Source: Streptomyces sp. KMM 9044 | Lineage (GTDB): Bacteria > Actinomycetota > Actinomycetes > Streptomycetales > Streptomycetaceae | Reading direction: 5' to 3' | Assembly (NCBI RefSeq): GCF_024701375.2 | Contig: NZ_CP113910.1 | Span: 4,464,001-4,528,000, forward strand | Length of the DNA stretch: 64,000 nt | Part shown: one piece after another, positions 57,178 to 64,000 of the stretch | How positions within the stretch are numbered: position 1 is the stretch's first letter | How the letters are laid out: each line of letters begins with the position of its first letter | Made by a program: the position numbers and the translations under genes | Notes under the pieces: model-generated | The model's database searches: none | What the model saw: only the letters and a program-made list of their open reading frames with translations | What the model was told of the DNA's origin: nothing

Positions 57178-57729
57178 CTACGGCACGCGCTGCCGGGAGG
57201 GCGGCCCCGAGGCCTCGTGCCCGCTCTCCGCGACGGGACCCGACGCCGGTGCCGCGGCCCCGGGCAGCGCGCGGAACACCCAGCTGCGGTAGGACCAGAA
57301 CCGGAACAGGGTGGCGACTCCGATGCCGAGGAACTTGAAGATGTTGCTCTGCAGCGGGCTGTCCCAGCCGAATCCGTAGGTCGCCGCGTACAGAAGGCCG
57401 TTCTCGATCACCAGGCCGACCGCGCTGAACAGCAGGAACAGCGACATCTCCTTGGTGCGCCCGGACTTGTCGCGGTCCCGGTAGGTGAAGTAGCGGAAGC
57501 CCAGGTAGTTGAAGACGATCGCGACGACGGTCGCGACGACGCTCGCCCGCACCACCGGGAGATCGGTCACCTGCCGGACCAGGTTGAACACGAGGAGATT
57601 GACCAGCAGCCCCGCCCCGCCGACCGCGCCGAACTTCACGGCTTCGCGGACGAGCCGGTCGAGGCGCTGCCGTATGGAGCCGCGCGGGGCCGGGGCGCCC
57701 GTCGAAGGCCCCGAGGAACCGCGTCCCAT
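57178..57729 (-). CDS. GtrA-family membrane protein
   Basis: 183 residues. Four membrane helices (about 35-150) contain KFGAVGGAGLLVNLLVFNL, FNYLGFRYFTYRDRD and FRFWSYRSWVF, typical of GtrA/DPMS proteins that flip or handle lipid-linked sugars for wall or teichoic-acid glycosylation. A disordered tail follows. ATG 57729 is a reasonable start. An in-frame ATG around 57796, overlapping a TAGCAT box, is also possible. It is divergent from purK. Confidence 0.88.
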   Translation of the reverse strand: MGRGSSGPSTGAPAPRGSIRQRLDRLVREAVKFGAVGGAGLLVNLLVFNLVRQVTDLPVVRASVVATVVAIVFNYLGFRYFTYRDRDKSGRTKEMSLFLLFSAVGLVIENGLLYAATYGFGWDSPLQSNIFKFLGIGVATLFRFWSYRSWVFRALPGAAAPASGPVAESGHEASGPPSRQRVP

Positions 57730-57912
57730 GGTCGTGCCGGCCCCCGTCCGTGGAGTGGCGTCGTAGGAGCGCCGAGGTGGCGTCAACCAGACCATGCTAA
57801 CCATCCGTCCGCGCGATCCTCCCTCGGGCGGACGCCGGGGCCACAGACCGTCCGGGAACGGTCCAGGAGCGGCCGGGAACGACCGTGGAATCGGCCACCA
57901 TGGCTCGACCGA

Positions 57913-57918
57913 TATCCT
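57913..57918 (+). promoter_or_regulatory. -10 box TATCCT for leaderless purK
   Basis: TATCCT ends 6 nt before GTG 57925. The G-rich hexamer between them could also be read as a weak ribosome site. Confidence 0.4.
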
Positions 57919-57924
57919 GGGGGC

Positions 57925-59064
57925 GTGACGTTCCCGGTAGTCGGCATGGTCGGCGGGGGCCAGCTCGCTCGTATGACACACGAGGCGGGCATCCCGCTCG
58001 GCATCAGGTTCAAGCTCCTCAGTGACACTCCGCAGGATTCCGCGGCGCAGGTCGTCGGCGATGCCGTCGTCGGCGACTACCGCGACCTGGACACGCTGCG
58101 CGCGTTCGCCCGCGGCTGCGACGTGATCACCTTCGATCACGAACATGTGCCCACCGAGCACCTCCGGGCCCTGGAGGCGGACGGCATCCCCGTCCGCCCC
58201 GGCCCCGAGGCGCTGGTGCACGCCCAGGACAAGGGGGTGATGCGCGCCCGGCTCGACGCGATCGGTGTGCCCTGCCCGCGGCACCGCATCGTCACGGACC
58301 CCCAGGACGTGGCCGCGTTCGCGGCCGAGGGCGAGGGCTTCCCGGTCGTCCTCAAGACCGTCCGCGGCGGCTACGACGGCAAGGGCGTGTGGGTCGTCGA
58401 CTCGGCCGAGGAGGCCGCCGAGCCGTTTCGGGCCGGGGTCCCGGTGCTGGCCGAGGAGAAGGTCGACTTCGTGCGCGAGCTGGCCGCCAACGTGGTCCGC
58501 TCCCCGCACGGCCAGGCCGTCGCCTACCCGGTCGTCGAGTCGCAGCAGGTGAACGGCGTCTGCGACACGGTCGTCGCGCCCGCGCCCGGTCTGGACGAGG
58601 GCCTCGCCCTGCGCGCCGAGGAAATGGCGCTGAACATCGCCAAGGAACTCGGCGTCGTCGGCCATCTCGCCGTGGAGCTGTTCCAGACCCGTGACGGCCG
58701 CATCCTCGTCAACGAGCTCGCGATGCGCCCGCACAACTCCGGCCACTGGTCCATGGACGGCGCGATCACCTCGCAGTTCGCCAACCACGTCCGCGCCGTC
58801 CTCGACCTCCCGCTCGGCGACCCCCGCCCGCGCGCGAAGTGGACGGTGATGGTCAACGTCCTGGGCGGCGACTATCCCGACATGTACTCCGCGTACCTGC
58901 ACTGCATGGCCCGCGACCCCCGGCTGAGGATCCACATGTACGGCAAGGACGTGAAGCCCGGCCGTAAGGTCGGCCACGTCAACACCTACGGCGACGACCT
59001 GGACGACGTGCTGGAGCGCGCCCGCCACGCAGCCGGCTACCTGAGAGGCACGATCACCGAATGA
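57925..59064 (+). CDS. purK: 5-(carboxyamino)imidazole ribonucleotide synthase
   Basis: 379 residues. An ATP-grasp enzyme: N-terminal [19 protein letters not shown]-binding [16 protein letters not shown] (about 140), [19 protein letters not shown] near the metal site. It carboxylates AIR to N5-CAIR in purine synthesis. GTG 57925 begins the usual [14 protein letters not shown] N-terminus. It overlaps purE by ATGA. Confidence 0.96.
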   Translation: MTFPVVGMVGGGQLARMTHEAGIPLGIRFKLLSDTPQDSAAQVVGDAVVGDYRDLDTLRAFARGCDVITFDHEHVPTEHLRALEADGIPVRPGPEALVHAQDKGVMRARLDAIGVPCPRHRIVTDPQDVAAFAAEGEGFPVVLKTVRGGYDGKGVWVVDSAEEAAEPFRAGVPVLAEEKVDFVRELAANVVRSPHGQAVAYPVVESQQVNGVCDTVVAPAPGLDEGLALRAEEMALNIAKELGVVGHLAVELFQTRDGRILVNELAMRPHNSGHWSMDGAITSQFANHVRAVLDLPLGDPRPRAKWTVMVNVLGGDYPDMYSAYLHCMARDPRLRIHMYGKDVKPGRKVGHVNTYGDDLDDVLERARHAAGYLRGTITE

Positions 59065-59591
59065 GCCCCAGCCCCGTAGTCGGCATCGTCATGGGTTCGG
59101 ACTCCGACTGGCCCGTCATGGAGGCCGCCGCCAAGGCCCTCGGCGAGTTCGAGATCGACCACGAGGTCGACGTCGTCTCCGCGCACCGCATGCCCCGCGA
59201 GATGATCGGGTACGGCGAGCAGGCCGCGGACCGCGGGCTGAAGGTGATCATCGCGGGTGCGGGCGGTGCCGCCCATCTGCCCGGCATGCTCGCTTCGGTC
59301 ACCCCGCTGCCCGTCATCGGTGTCCCCGTGCCGCTGAAGCACCTCGACGGCATGGACAGCCTGCTTTCCATCGTGCAGATGCCGGCCGGCGTCCCGGTCG
59401 CCACCGTCTCGGTGGGGGGCGCCCGCAACGCGGGACTGCTCGCGGCCCGGATCCTCGCCGCCCACGACGAGGAGCTCCTCGGCCGGATGCGGGAGTTCCA
59501 GCAGGAGCTGAACGACCAGGCCACGGAGAAGGGCAAACGCCTGCGCGCCAGGGCCGAGGGCTCCGGCAACGGCTTCGGCTTCGGGACGTGA
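59061..59591 (+). CDS. purE: N5-CAIR mutase
   Basis: 176 residues. Class I Pur[27 protein letters not shown] (catalytic His), [13 protein letters not shown] and [10 protein letters not shown]. It moves the carboxylate from N5-CAIR to C4 of the imidazole. It is coupled to purK by a 4-nt overlap. Its stop overlaps the start of the truncated dipeptidase fragment. Confidence 0.97.
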   Translation: MSPSPVVGIVMGSDSDWPVMEAAAKALGEFEIDHEVDVVSAHRMPREMIGYGEQAADRGLKVIIAGAGGAAHLPGMLASVTPLPVIGVPVPLKHLDGMDSLLSIVQMPAGVPVATVSVGGARNAGLLAARILAAHDEELLGRMREFQQELNDQATEKGKRLRARAEGSGNGFGFGT

Positions 59592-59690
59592 GCCCCGTGA
59601 CGTCCACGTCTCTCGACGAGGCCCGCGCGCTGCTTGCCGAGTTCCCCGTCGGGGACGGGCACAACGACCTGCCCTGGGCGCTGCGCGAAC
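59588..59690 (+). pseudogene. 5' remnant of a membrane dipeptidase gene
   Basis: From GTG 59588 the frame reads [26 protein letters not shown], which (shown in two parts: [13 protein letters not shown] and [12 protein letters not shown]) is the start of the renal-dipeptidase-type peptidase family M19 with its HxD metal site. After about 59690 similarity stops and the frame becomes Arg/Ser-rich noise. A dipeptidase gene follows purE in related streptomycetes (recollection), so only its first ~35 codons survive. Confidence 0.75.
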
Positions 59691-59880
59691 GGGTCCGCTT
59701 CGCACCGAGCGCCAGGGCCTCCTTCTCGGCGGCGTCCAGGTCCCCGACGGTCAGGTCGAGGTGGAACTGCTGTGAGTGCCGGCGCAGGCCGACGCGGCGG
59801 TAGGTGACCGGGGGCCTCCTGGACCGCGAGTGTCGGCCCGCCGGGCACCCGGAGGTCCACCCAGCCGCCCTGGCCCTCGA
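59690..59880 (-). pseudogene. Fragment of a VOC/glyoxalase-like gene
   Basis: On the minus strand, GWVDLRVPGGPTLAVQEAPG is followed, one frame over, by [20 protein letters not shown] and LGAKR. These are consecutive blocks of a Glyoxalase_6-type VOC protein broken by a frameshift near 59775 and cut at both ends. It directly abuts the dipeptidase remnant. The rest of the 434-bp gap before the UDP-sugar dehydrogenase holds only a terminator. Confidence 0.7.
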
Positions 59881-59975
59881 TCGCTCGAAGCTGCCGCGGT
59901 CTCAGTCGCAGCCGAGAGAGTCGTAGGCGTCACAGCGACCCCGCCGGACCCGCCCCGTGGTGCAGAATGCAAGCA

Positions 59976-60016
59976 GACGCCGGTTCGGCCGACTGAGCCT
60001 CGGCCGAACCGGCGTC
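59976..60016. terminator. 16-bp hairpin
   Basis: 59976-59991 is the exact reverse complement of 60001-60016 with a 9-nt loop. It ends 10 nt beyond the stop of the minus-strand dehydrogenase and would terminate it. Confidence 0.8.
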
Positions 60017-60026
60017 ACCCGTTGCG

Positions 60027-61370
60027 TCAGGCGCCGGGGCGTCCCATCGCGCGGTAGCGCCATCCGGCCCGGCGCCACGCCTCGGCGTCGAGCGCGTTGC
60101 GCCCGTCCAGGACCAGCCGCCGGGCCGCGACCTCGCCCAGCGCCGCCGGGTCCAGCTCGCGGAACTCCCGCCACTCCGTCAGATGCAGCACCACGTCCGC
60201 GCCCCGCACCGCGTCGAGTGCCGAGTCCGCGTACCCGAGGGTGGGGAAGAGGCGCCGGGCGTTGTCCATGCCCTTCGGGTCGTACACGGTGACCTGGCCG
60301 CCCTGGAGGTGTATCTGGCCCGCGACGTTCAACGCAGGGGAGTCCCGTACGTCGTCCGAGTCCGGCTTGAAGGTGGCGCCGAGGACCGCGACCCGCTTGC
60401 CCAGGAACGCCCCGTCGCCCAGCGCCTGCCGGGTCAGCTCCACCATGCGGCCGCGCTGGCGCATGTTGATCGAGTCGATCTCCCGCAGGAAGGTCAGCGC
60501 CTGGTCCGCGCCCAGCTCACCGGCGCGCGCCATGAACGCCCGGATGTCCTTCGGCAGGCACCCGCCGCCGAAGCCGATCCCGGCGCGCAGGAACTTCGGG
60601 CCGATGCGGTCGTCGTAGCCGATGGCCTCCGCCAGCTTGGCCACGTCGGCGCCGGTGGCCTCGCACAGCTCGGCCATGGCGTTGATGAAGGAGATCTTGG
60701 TGGCGAGGAAGGAGTTCGCGGAGGTCTTCACCAGCTCTGCGGTCGGGAAGTCGGTCACCATGAACGGGGTGCCCTCGGCGACCGGCGTGGCGTACACCTC
60801 CCGCAGCAGCTTCTCGGCCCGCTCGCTCCTGACGCCCACCACGACCCGGTCCGGGTGCAGCGTGTCCTGGACGGCGAAGCCCTCGCGCAGGAACTCCGGG
60901 TTCCAGGCCAGTTCGGCTTCCTCACCGGCCGGCGCGTGCCCGGCCAGGTAGGCCGCCAGCCGGTCGGCCGAGCCCACGGGCACCGTCGACTTGCCGACGA
61001 CCAGCGCGGGACCGGTGAGGTGCGGAGCCAGCGAGGCGATCGCGGAGTCGACGTACGACATGTCGCAGGCATACTCGCCGTGCCGCTGCGGAGTGTTCAC
61101 GCAGACGAAGTGGAGGTCGCCGAACGCGCCGGCCTCGGCCCAGTCCATGGTGAACCGCAGCCGGCCGGTGGATCCCTCGATCCCGGCCACGTGACGGCGC
61201 AGCAGCTCCTCGAGTCCCGGTTCGTACATCGGGACCTCGCCCCGCCGGAGCATGTCGATCTTCTCCGGGACGACATCGAGGCCCAGCACCTCGAACCCGA
61301 GCTCCGCCATGGCCGCCGCGTGGGTCGCACCGAGATAACCGGTGCCGATCACGGTGATCTTGAGGGCCAT
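60027..61370 (-). CDS. UDP-glucose/GDP-mannose 6-dehydrogenase family
   Basis: 447 residues. The N-terminal Rossmann motif ITVIGTGYLGATHAAAM binds NAD+. The central region has the catalytic cysteine in GIGFGGGCLPKDIRAF (about 265). The C-terminal domain has LGATFKPDSDDVRDSPAL. It oxidises the C6 hydroxyl of a nucleotide sugar to the uronate for polysaccharide synthesis. ATG 61370 follows GGAGC. The likely substrate is UDP-glucose, but family members vary. Confidence 0.94.
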   Translation of the reverse strand: MALKITVIGTGYLGATHAAAMAELGFEVLGLDVVPEKIDMLRRGEVPMYEPGLEELLRRHVAGIEGSTGRLRFTMDWAEAGAFGDLHFVCVNTPQRHGEYACDMSYVDSAIASLAPHLTGPALVVGKSTVPVGSADRLAAYLAGHAPAGEEAELAWNPEFLREGFAVQDTLHPDRVVVGVRSERAEKLLREVYATPVAEGTPFMVTDFPTAELVKTSANSFLATKISFINAMAELCEATGADVAKLAEAIGYDDRIGPKFLRAGIGFGGGCLPKDIRAFMARAGELGADQALTFLREIDSINMRQRGRMVELTRQALGDGAFLGKRVAVLGATFKPDSDDVRDSPALNVAGQIHLQGGQVTVYDPKGMDNARRLFPTLGYADSALDAVRGADVVLHLTEWREFRELDPAALGEVAARRLVLDGRNALDAEAWRRAGWRYRAMGRPGA

Positions 61371-61628
61371 GCGTGCTCCAGGGGTGTACGGAAGCCAGTG
61401 CGGGCTGAGCATATCCGGGGCCGCCGGGCGCGCCGCACGGGGCGATCCCGCTCGTCACCGCTCGTTGCGGCCCCGTGACCGTCCCGCTGTCACCAAACTC
61501 ACGTGCTGCCGCGGGGGCAGGAGTCCTAAAATGGGAGTTACTTAACAGTAGTTAGCGTCATCGGGGCGTCGCCCTCCTCGCACCACGTCGCACCTCGTCG
61601 CACCTCGTCGTCTTTGGAGTGAGAGACC

Positions 61629-62801
61629 TTGGCCGGATCGGCTGATTTCGACCTGTACCGCCCGTCCGCGGAGCACGACATGCTCCGTGACGCCGTCCGC
61701 TCGCTGGCCGAGGCGAAGATCGCGCCGTACGCCGCGGCGGTGGACGAGGAGGCGCGCTTCCCGCGGGAGGCGCTCGCCGCGCTCCTCGCGAACGACCTGC
61801 ACGCGGTGCACGTGCCCGAGGAGTACGGCGGAGCGGGCGCCGACGCGCTCGCCACCGTCATCGTGATCGAGGAGGTGGCCCGCGTCTGCGCCTCCTCCTC
61901 CCTCATCCCGGCCGTGAACAAGCTCGGCTCGCTGCCGGTGATCCTCTCCGGCTCCGAGGCGCTGAAGAAGAAGTACCTGGCCCCGCTCGCCAAGGGCGAG
62001 GGCATGTTCTCGTACTGCCTCTCCGAACCGGACGCCGGTTCCGACGCGGCCGGCATGAAGACCAGGGCGGTCCGCGACGGCGACACCTACGTCCTCAACG
62101 GCGTGAAGCGCTGGATCACCAACGCCGGCGAGTCCGAGTACTACACGGTCATGGCGGTCACCGACCCCGCCAAGCGCTCCAAGGGCATCTCCGCCTTCGT
62201 CGTCGAGAAGTCCGACGCGGGCGTCTCCTTCGGTGCCCCCGAGAGGAAGCTCGGCATCAAGGGCTCCCCGACCCGCGAGGTCTACCTGGACGACGTCCGC
62301 ATCCCCGCCGACCGCATGATCGGCGAGGAGGGCACCGGCTTCGCCACCGCGATGAAGACCCTGGACCACACCCGCATCACCATCGCCGCCCAGGCCCTGG
62401 GCATCGCCCAGGGCGCCCTCGACTACGCCCAGGGCTACGTCAAGGAGCGCAAGCAGTTCGGCAGGCCGATCGCCGACTTCCAGGGCGTCCAGTTCATGCT
62501 CGCCGACATGGCCATGAAGATCGAGGCCGCCCGCCAGCTCACCTACGCCGCCGCCGCCAAGTCCGAGCGCGTGGCCGCCGGAGGGGCAGAGGGGGACCTC
62601 ACCTTCCAGGGCGCCGCCGCCAAGTGCTTCGCCTCCGACGTGGCCATGGAGGTCACCACGGACGCCGTCCAGCTCCTCGGCGGCTACGGCTACACCCGCG
62701 ACTACCCGGTCGAGCGCATGATGCGCGACGCGAAGATCACACAGATCTACGAAGGCACGAACCAGGTCCAGCGGATCGTGATGGCCAGGAACCTGCCGTA
62801 A
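61629..62801 (+). CDS. Acyl-CoA dehydrogenase
   Basis: 390 residues. FAD-binding YCLSEPDAGSDAAGM and ITNAGESEYYTVMA, CoA-side DHTRITIAAQALGIAQGALD, and the C-terminal QLLGGYGYTRDYPVERMMRDAKI, followed by YEGTNQVQRIVMAR with the catalytic Glu in IYEGTNQ. It introduces the alpha-beta double bond in acyl-CoA (short or branched chain). TTG 61629 is chosen from the reading MAGSADFDLYR and GGAGTGAGAG upstream. An AT-rich element, GTTACTTAACAGTAGTTAGC (61541-61560), lies in the promoter. Confidence 0.94.
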   Translation: MAGSADFDLYRPSAEHDMLRDAVRSLAEAKIAPYAAAVDEEARFPREALAALLANDLHAVHVPEEYGGAGADALATVIVIEEVARVCASSSLIPAVNKLGSLPVILSGSEALKKKYLAPLAKGEGMFSYCLSEPDAGSDAAGMKTRAVRDGDTYVLNGVKRWITNAGESEYYTVMAVTDPAKRSKGISAFVVEKSDAGVSFGAPERKLGIKGSPTREVYLDDVRIPADRMIGEEGTGFATAMKTLDHTRITIAAQALGIAQGALDYAQGYVKERKQFGRPIADFQGVQFMLADMAMKIEAARQLTYAAAAKSERVAAGGAEGDLTFQGAAAKCFASDVAMEVTTDAVQLLGGYGYTRDYPVERMMRDAKITQIYEGTNQVQRIVMARNLP

Positions 62802-62820
62802 CCCCGGAGCACGGACACAC

Positions 62821-62856
62821 GAAGGGCGTCCGGGTGCGCGTACCCGGACGCCCTTC
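62821..62856. terminator. 15-bp hairpin between convergent genes
   Basis: 62821-62835 pairs perfectly with 62842-62856 over a 6-nt loop, between the acyl-CoA dehydrogenase and the glycosyltransferase, whose stop lies just beyond. Confidence 0.9.
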
Positions 62857-62861
62857 CTCCG

Positions 62862-63908
62862 TCATGCCGGGGTGTCCGCGTCCGCGTCCGCGTGGACCGC
62901 GGGGCGGCGGGAGGCGATGACCTTCTTCGCGAGGGAGCGGGGGCTGGTCAGGAAGCCCCAGCCCCAGGACATGTGCATGGTGGCCAGCGCCACCGGGATC
63001 TGCAGGCGTGCCTTCGGTGGGAGCCCCCTGCCCGCCGGTATCGAGCCGAGCACGATCGCGGCGAGGTAGCCGCCGGGCACGGCGAAGCCCCACGGGGTGA
63101 GCAGACCGCCGACCAGGATCCCGGCCGCGATCGTGCACACCGCGGCCGGCGGGGCCAGGTAGCGCAGGTTGATGGACCCCGAGTGGTAGCGGGCGACGAC
63201 GTGCCGCCAGCGGCCGTAGTCCTTGTACTGCTTGGCCAGCGCCCGCATGCTCGGCCGGGGCCGGTACGACACCTTCAGCTCCGGCGAGAACCAGATCAGC
63301 CCGCCGGCCTCACGGATGCGGAAGTTCAGCTCCCAGTCCTGGGCGCGGACGAACTCCACGTTGTAGCCGCCCTGTCGCTCCAGCGCCTCGCGCCGGAACA
63401 CCCCGAGGTAGACGGTCTCGGCCTCGCCCGCCGTGCCGCCGGTGTGGAAGGCCGCGTTGCCGACACCTATCCGGGACGTCATCGCGGCCGCGACCGCGTG
63501 CTCCCAGCCGTTCTCGCCCTCGGCGTGCATGATGCCGCCGACGTTCTGCGCGCCGGTCTCCTCCAGGAGCCGTACCGCGGTGGCGATGTAGCCCGGGGAG
63601 AGGATCCCGTGCCCGTCGACACGGACCACGACCGGATGGCGCGAGGCCCCGATCGCCGCGTTGAGGGCGGCCGGGGTGCGGCCGGTGGGGTTGGGCACGG
63701 TGTGCACCCGCGGGTCCTCGGCCACGAGCTCGGCGGCGATCTCGTCCGTGCGGTCCGTGGAGGGACCGAGGGCGATCACGACCTCCATCTCGCCGGCGTA
63801 CTCCTGGGCGAGGATCGCGTGGACGGCGCCACGCAGGTGCCGCTCCTCGTCGAGCACGGGCATGATCACGGAAACGGCGGGGAGCCGCACGTCGGGATTG
63901 GCGTTCAT
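62862..63908 (-). CDS. Family 2 glycosyltransferase, membrane-associated
   Basis: 348 residues. The GT-A fold begins VSVIMPVLDEERHLRGAV, with VVIALGPSTDRTDEIA, the DxD-like VRVDGHG and acceptor-side RAQDWELNFRIREAGG. Two or three hydrophobic segments near the C-terminus (about 245-310) suggest membrane attachment. It probably works in cell-wall or exopolysaccharide assembly. The tail carries DADADTPA from a GC-rich repeat. The 92 bp beyond its start to the window end contain only promoter-like sequence. Confidence 0.92.
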   Translation of the reverse strand: MNANPDVRLPAVSVIMPVLDEERHLRGAVHAILAQEYAGEMEVVIALGPSTDRTDEIAAELVAEDPRVHTVPNPTGRTPAALNAAIGASRHPVVVRVDGHGILSPGYIATAVRLLEETGAQNVGGIMHAEGENGWEHAVAAAMTSRIGVGNAAFHTGGTAGEAETVYLGVFRREALERQGGYNVEFVRAQDWELNFRIREAGGLIWFSPELKVSYRPRPSMRALAKQYKDYGRWRHVVARYHSGSINLRYLAPPAAVCTIAAGILVGGLLTPWGFAVPGGYLAAIVLGSIPAGRGLPPKARLQIPVALATMHMSWGWGFLTSPRSLAKKVIASRRPAVHADADADTPA

Positions 63909-64000
63909 AGGGGCCTCACGTTACCGCGAACGGGGGACAGTGCTGTGCGCGCCGGGTGCGGCTGCGCCGGGCCGCAGATCGTATCGGCCTACGGTGTCCA

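Overview
The window is a piece of a Streptomyces chromosome. The evidence is very high GC with strong third-position bias (every real gene is shadowed by long spurious ORFs), GTG and TTG starts, a tRNA-Leu reading UUA (bldA), two resuscitation-promoting-factor genes with a c-di-AMP riboswitch, a SigB-like stress sigma locus, and a gene order that matches, from memory, the S. coelicolor mfd-eno-bldA-hut-sigI-purEK neighbourhood in reverse. I see no prophage, insertion sequence, CRISPR array or biosynthetic cluster. It is core-chromosome sequence with a few decayed or rearranged spots.

Layout. 0-7 kb: the 3' end of a deaminase/SUKH-4 gene, a MacB-type ABC exporter operon with a structured leader, and a minus-strand methyltransferase plus chorismate-lyase-like gene whose 5' end is disrupted by a perfect 181-bp tandem duplication. 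7-17 kb: mfd, an orphan MT0933-type antitoxin, a secreted HNH-type lipoprotein followed by the stump of a paralog, a membrane protein/Ser-Thr kinase pair, a SurA-like lipoprotein and mazG. 17-25 kb: a cytochrome P450, two Rpf cell-wall hydrolases, enolase, DivIC, DUF501 and Ppx/GppA. 25-32 kb: type II NADH dehydrogenase, a cyclopropane-fatty-acid-synthase-type enzyme, and a second exporter paralogous to the first but inverted, then bldA.

33-42 kb: a Bax-inhibitor-1 family protein, small conserved proteins, thiolase, a GDSL hydrolase, a cystathionine beta-synthase-type enzyme and a RpiR-type regulator. 42-50 kb: a PLP decarboxylase-like gene divergent from a four-gene histidine-utilisation operon (hutU, an M20 amidohydrolase, hutF, hutI) in which the M20 enzyme probably supplies the last step. 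50-53 kb: sigI with its antagonist arsI and anti-sigma kinase prsI. 53-64 kb: a POT peptide transporter, an OmpR/HK two-component pair, a GtrA protein, purK-purE, a rearrangement scar with two gene fragments, a UDP-sugar dehydrogenase, an acyl-CoA dehydrogenase and a family 2 glycosyltransferase.

Regulatory reading. Several genes (mazG, P450, a small hypothetical, the response regulator, purK) have a TANNNT box exactly 6 nt before the start codon, as expected for leaderless transcripts. Convergent gene pairs are separated by long perfect hairpins. I found no wholly new system. The best leads are the frame-shifting 181-bp duplication, the hut-operon M20 enzyme, the HNH lipoprotein with its truncated paralog, the 27-bp inverted repeat around the mfd promoter, and the alternative hairpins ahead of the first exporter.
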